Assembly (NCBI GenBank): GCA_050246115.1
Contig: JBFWWP010000058.1
Location: 1-8,467, forward strand
Direction: 5' to 3'
DNA length: 8,467 nucleotides
DNA from: JBFWWP01 sp050246115
GTDB taxonomy: Bacteria > Planctomycetota > UBA8108 > UBA1146 > JAJFFE01
Below the pieces are notes generated by a model. It saw only the letters and a program-made list of their open reading frames with translations, ran no database searches and was not told the origin of the DNA. Made by a program: the position numbers and the translations under genes. Below, in pieces: positions 4,980 to 8,467 of this stretch (position 1 is the first letter of the stretch; the number at the start of each line of letters is the position of its first letter).

Positions 4980-7178
4980 ATGGCAAAAGACGGCAACAAG
5001 AAGGCCGCGAGCGGGGCTCGACGCGGCGCGCCCGCCCGGGCAATGACGAATCAAGGCTGGTGGCCGAACCAGCTGAACCTGAGGGTCCTCAGCCAAAACT
5101 CGCCCCAGTGCAACCCGATGGGCACCGAGTTCGACTACGCCAGCGAGTTCAAGACCCTAGACTTGAACGCGGTGAAGCGTGACCTCGACGCTCTCATGAC
5201 GGCCTCGCAGGACTGGTGGCCGGCGGACTACGGTCACTATGGTCCGCTGTTCATTCGCATGGCATGGCACAGCGCCGGCACCTATCGAATCGCCGACGGG
5301 CGCGGTGGCGCCTCGTCCGGCACCCAGCGTTTCGCGCCGCTCAACAGCTGGCCAGACAATGCCAACCTCGACAAGGCGCGCCGGCTGCTGTGGCCGATCA
5401 AGCAAAAGTACGGCCGCAAGATCTCGTGGGCCGACCTGATGGTCCTCGCCGGCAACTGCGCGCTGGAGTCCATGGGTTTCAAGACCTTTGGGTTCGCGGG
5501 CGGGCGCGAGGACGTGTGGGAACCCGAGGAAGACATCTACTGGGGAGCCGAAAGCACGTGGCTCGGCGACGAACGGTACACCGGCAACCGAGAGCTCGAG
5601 AACCCCTTGGCTGCGGTCCAGATGGGGCTGATCTACGTGAACCCGGAGGGGCCGAACGGCAAGCCCGACCCGGTCGCCGCGGCGAAGGACATTCGCGAGA
5701 CCTTCGCCCGCATGGCGATGAACGACGAGGAGACGGTCGCGCTGATCGCCGGGGGCCACACCTTCGGCAAGTGTCACGGCGCGGCAGACCCCAGCAAGTA
5801 CGTCGGTCCCGAACCCGAAGGGGCCAGCCTCGAGGAGCAAGGCCTCGGCTGGAAGAACACCTTCGGTACCGGCAAGGGAGCCCACACGATCACGAGCGGC
5901 CTCGAGGGCGCGTGGACCACCAACCCCGTGAAATGGGACAACAACTACTTCGAGAACCTGTTCGGCTATGAATGGGAGCTGACGAAGAGCCCGGCGGGCG
6001 CGGCGCAGTGGAAGCCGAAAGGGGGAGCGGCGGCGACCGCCGTCCCAGACGCCCATGACGCGTCGAAGCGCCACGCCCCCATGATGGCGACGACCGACCT
6101 CTCCCTGAAGATGGACCCGATCTACGCACGCATCTCGAAGCGGTTCTACGAGCATCCCGACGAGTTCGCGGAGGCATTCGCGAAGGCGTGGTACAAGTTG
6201 ACGCACCGCGACATGGGGCCGCTCTCGCGTTACCTCGGGCCGCTGGTACCGGCGGAGCCGCAGCTTTGGCAGGATCCGATTCCAGACGTCGATCACAAGC
6301 TCATCGACGATCATGACATTGCCGCCCTCAAGGCCAAGATCCTCGCTTCCGGGCTGTCGACTTCGCAACTGGTCGCGACCGCGTGGGCCTCGGCGGCGAC
6401 CTTCCGAGGGAGCGACAAGCGCGGGGGCGCCAATGGCGCGCGCATTCGTTTGGCTCCGCAAAAGGACTGGGCGGTCAATGATCCGGCCCGGTTGCGCGAA
6501 GTGCTCCAAACGCTCGAGCGAGTGCAGCGGGAGTTCAATGCCACCCTGCCCAAGGGCAAGATGGTGTCCCTGGCCGATGTGATCGTGCTCGGCGGGTGCG
6601 CGGCAGTGGTCGAAGCCGCAAAGGCGGCCGGCCATGCTGTCCGGGTGCCCTTCGCTCCCGGGCGCATGGACGCGTCACCCGAACAAACCGACGTCGAGTC
6701 CTTTGCCGTACTCGAACCCAAGGCCGACGGTTTCAGGAACTACTTCGGCCCGGGACTGACGCGCACGCCCGAGGAACTCCTGGTCGACCGCGCTCAGCTG
6801 CTGACGCTCACGGCGCCCGAGATGGCGGTGCTGGTGGGCGGGATGCGCGTGCTGAACGCCAACAGCGGGCAGTCCGCGCACGGCGTGTTCACCAAGCGTC
6901 CCGGCGTGCTGACCAATGACTTCTTCGTGAATCTGCTCGACATGGGCACGCAGTGGCACAAGTCCGACAAGTCCGAGCACGTGTTCGAGGGGCGCGACCT
7001 GAAGACGGGCAAGGTCAAGTGGACCGGCACGGCGGTCGACCTCGTTTTCGGGGCCAACTCCCAGTTGCGTGGAGTGGCCGAAGCCTACGCCTGCCAAGAT
7101 GCACAACAGACCTTCGTGAACGACTTCGTCGCAGCTTGGAGCAAGGTGATGCACCTCGATCGTTTCGATCTTCGCTGA
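4980..7178 (+). CDS. katG: Catalase-peroxidase KatG
   Basis: A 732-residue protein, the normal length for bacterial KatG, which removes hydrogen peroxide by catalase and peroxidase reactions in the cytoplasm using one heme b. The N-terminal active domain has the distal triad R93, W96 and H97 (IRMAWHSAGTYR) and the proximal heme ligand H260 (GGHTFGKCHGA), with proximal tryptophan W312. The residues that form the Met-Tyr-Trp covalent adduct needed for catalase activity are all present: W96, Y219 (GLIYVNPEGP) and M245 (RMAMNDEE). The mobile arginine is R417 (GPLSRYLGP). S306 corresponds to the Mycobacterium tuberculosis S315 position linked with isoniazid resistance. The C-terminal half is the usual duplicated, heme-less peroxidase domain and looks intact. 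There is no signal peptide. Flanking intergenic signals (a dyad upstream, a strong hairpin downstream) suggest a single-gene transcript, probably peroxide-induced. Confidence 0.98.
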   Translation: MAKDGNKKAASGARRGAPARAMTNQGWWPNQLNLRVLSQNSPQCNPMGTEFDYASEFKTLDLNAVKRDLDALMTASQDWWPADYGHYGPLFIRMAWHSAGTYRIADGRGGASSGTQRFAPLNSWPDNANLDKARRLLWPIKQKYGRKISWADLMVLAGNCALESMGFKTFGFAGGREDVWEPEEDIYWGAESTWLGDERYTGNRELENPLAAVQMGLIYVNPEGPNGKPDPVAAAKDIRETFARMAMNDEETVALIAGGHTFGKCHGAADPSKYVGPEPEGASLEEQGLGWKNTFGTGKGAHTITSGLEGAWTTNPVKWDNNYFENLFGYEWELTKSPAGAAQWKPKGGAAATAVPDAHDASKRHAPMMATTDLSLKMDPIYARISKRFYEHPDEFAEAFAKAWYKLTHRDMGPLSRYLGPLVPAEPQLWQDPIPDVDHKLIDDHDIAALKAKILASGLSTSQLVATAWASAATFRGSDKRGGANGARIRLAPQKDWAVNDPARLREVLQTLERVQREFNATLPKGKMVSLADVIVLGGCAAVVEAAKAAGHAVRVPFAPGRMDASPEQTDVESFAVLEPKADGFRNYFGPGLTRTPEELLVDRAQLLTLTAPEMAVLVGGMRVLNANSGQSAHGVFTKRPGVLTNDFFVNLLDMGTQWHKSDKSEHVFEGRDLKTGKVKWTGTAVDLVFGANSQLRGVAEAYACQDAQQTFVNDFVAAWSKVMHLDRFDLR

Positions 7179-7322
7179 CCGACCCGGTGCGCCCCCCCGG
7201 GCTCGAAGCCGCGCCACTGCGCGCTGCTTCGAGCCCGGGCCCGCATCGGCTTCACCCAGTGACCGTCGGCGCTCGCCTGCCACCGCCGTTGCCTCGCGTC
7301 CCCCACTTCCCGAGGAGTCCCC
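7179..7322. other. Intergenic region between katG and nhaA
   Basis: 144 bases dominated by the large hairpin at 7196-7239. The remaining 83 bases before nhaA are pyrimidine-rich and contain the Shine-Dalgarno GAGGAG at 7312-7317, but no promoter I can support. Confidence 0.5.
7196..7239 (+). terminator. Strong 14-bp-stem hairpin after katG (probable terminator)
   Basis: CCCGGGCTCGAAGC at 7196-7209 and its exact reverse complement at 7226-7239 form a perfect 14-bp stem. After a C/T mismatch the stem continues inside with GCGC (7211-7214) pairing with GCGC (7221-7224) around a six-base loop. It begins 17 bases after the katG stop. No T-run follows, so it is not a canonical intrinsic terminator. 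It may terminate as a GC-rich structure, protect the katG mRNA 3' end, or attenuate read-through into nhaA. Confidence 0.6.
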
Positions 7323-8467
7323 ATGAACTCGTTTCGCGACTTCCTCAAACTCGAGTCCGCGAGCGGGATCTTCTTGTTGTTCGCCGCCGGCTTGGCACTG
7401 ATCCTCAACAACTCGCCACTCAGCAAGCTCTACGACGACTTGCTGCTGGTGCCGTTCGAGATTCGGCTCGGCCAGCTCCAACTCGCCAAGCCCCTGCTAC
7501 TCTGGATCAACGACGGCTTGATGGCGGTGTTCTTCCTGCTCGTCGGGTTGGAGATCAAGCGCGAGATCCTCGAGGGTGAACTGTCGCGCTTACGGAAGGC
7601 TGCGCTGCCGATCTATGCCGCCCTTGGTGGCATGGCGGCCCCCGCCCTGATCTTCGCCGCCATCAACTGGGGGGAGCCCACCGTCCGGGGATGGGCAATC
7701 CCCGCTGCCACCGACATTGCTTTCGCGCTCGGGATTCTCGGGTTGCTCTCGTCCCGAGTGCCGGTGTCGCTCAAGATCTTCCTGACCGCAGTGGCCATTC
7801 TCGATGACCTCGGCGCGATCGTGATCATCTCGATCTTCTACACCGAGAACCTCTCACTCCCGGCACTCTGCCTCGGCTTTGGCTGCAGTGCGGTGCTGGG
7901 CATCCTCAATCGCACCCGCGTCCAAGCGTACACGCCGTACATTCTGGTCGGCCTGCTGCTGTGGGTCTGCGTGCTCAAGTCCGGTGTGCACGCTACGCTC
8001 GCGGGCGTGATCGTCGCCTTCGCCATACCGCTCCGCAGTCCCGACGGACAGCGATCACCGCTCAAGGAACTGGAGCATGCACTGCACCCTTGGGTCGCCT
8101 TCATGGTCATGCCGATCTTCGCCTTCGCCAATGCCGGAGTCGAATTGAGCGGGCTCTCCTGGACGGACCTCTTCCAACCCCTCCCGCTGGGAATCGCTGC
8201 CGGGCTCTTCGTCGGCAAGCAAGTCGGCGTGTTCGCGTGCACGTGGCTACCGATACGACTCGGCCTCGCGTCGCGACCGCGCGGCTGTACAATGCGCCAC
8301 CTCTACGGCGCCTCGCTGCTCGCCGGCATCGGCTTCACCATGAGCCTGTTCATCGGCACGCTCGCGTTCGACGACCCCGAGTCCGCACGCGGCGTCCGTC
8401 TCGGAGTGCTCACCGCGTCCTGCCTGTCGGGGGTACTCGGGTACGTCGTGCTGCGGGGAGCCGCAGC
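7323..8467 (+). CDS. nhaA: Na+/H+ antiporter NhaA (3' end beyond window)
   Basis: 381 codons are visible with no stop, so the gene is partial only because the window ends; E. coli NhaA is 388 residues, so little is missing. NhaA is an inner-membrane antiporter that exports Na+ or Li+ in exchange for protons and supports pH and salt homeostasis. The ion-binding aspartates are D161 and D162 (ILDDLGAI; E. coli D163/D164), with D131 in ATDIAFALG (E. coli D133) and K299 in GKQ (E. coli K300). E78 in GLEIKRE and H223 in KSGVHATLAG match the pH-sensing region. GIGFTMSLFI (335-344) is also family-typical. Many hydrophobic helices are evident, e.g. around 14-29, 95-113, 204-218 and 290-308. The ATG at 7323 follows GAGGAG at 7312-7317. 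It lies after a strong hairpin behind katG, so it is probably transcribed separately or by attenuated read-through. Confidence 0.97.
   Translation, partial: MNSFRDFLKLESASGIFLLFAAGLALILNNSPLSKLYDDLLLVPFEIRLGQLQLAKPLLLWINDGLMAVFFLLVGLEIKREILEGELSRLRKAALPIYAALGGMAAPALIFAAINWGEPTVRGWAIPAATDIAFALGILGLLSSRVPVSLKIFLTAVAILDDLGAIVIISIFYTENLSLPALCLGFGCSAVLGILNRTRVQAYTPYILVGLLLWVCVLKSGVHATLAGVIVAFAIPLRSPDGQRSPLKELEHALHPWVAFMVMPIFAFANAGVELSGLSWTDLFQPLPLGIAAGLFVGKQVGVFACTWLPIRLGLASRPRGCTMRHLYGASLLAGIGFTMSLFIGTLAFDDPESARGVRLGVLTASCLSGVLGYVVLRGAA

Noticed and set aside
5157..6635. Long open frame (492 codons) on the minus strand opposite katG
   Set aside because: It lies entirely within katG, whose protein is unmistakable, and its translation has no recognisable domain. 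Long antisense frames are expected where third positions are mostly G or C.

Overview
The window is high-GC bacterial DNA (well over 60% G+C by eye) with strong third-position G/C bias. All real genes lie on the + strand. Nothing in it fixes the phylum. The gene set would fit a GC-rich Gram-negative-type lineage such as deltaproteobacteria/Myxococcota, Planctomycetes, Verrucomicrobia or a related uncultured group, but that is a guess from gene content. I see no mobile element, CRISPR array, tRNA or rRNA.

Layout. (1) 33-641: a small class I SAM-dependent methyltransferase resembling the phospholipid N-methyltransferase (PmtA, COG3963) family. (2) 642-888: a 247-base gap with a 12-bp palindrome, a weak promoter candidate and three copies of an 8-bp AGCGCT-centred palindrome. 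(3) 889-3399: a large two-domain protein with an N-terminal PHP metal-dependent phosphoesterase domain, a poorly recognised helical middle, and a C-terminal GT4 glycosyltransferase of the SQD2/MgtA/PimB type. (4) 3444-4784: a radical SAM enzyme with CX3CX2C, a GGEP motif and a C-terminal cysteine-rich auxiliary-cluster region. It follows the PHP-GT gene by 44 bases, so the two probably form one transcription unit. (5) 4785-4979: an intergenic region with a CATAA-N7-TTATG dyad upstream of the next gene. (6) 4980-7178: katG, a complete bifunctional catalase-peroxidase. (7) 7179-7322: an intergenic region dominated by a perfect 14-bp inverted-repeat hairpin. (8) 7323 to the window end: nhaA, a Na+/H+ antiporter whose 3' end is cut off by the window edge.

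Functional picture. katG (peroxide detoxification) and nhaA (sodium/pH homeostasis) are well-known stress genes, separated by a likely terminator. The first half is the part worth a second look. A PHP-glycosyltransferase fusion coupled to a radical SAM enzyme, with a PmtA-like methyltransferase just upstream, suggests a dedicated route for building or modifying a membrane glycolipid or related glycoconjugate. The enzyme classes are clear from motifs, but the substrate, the product and the link to the methyltransferase are inference.
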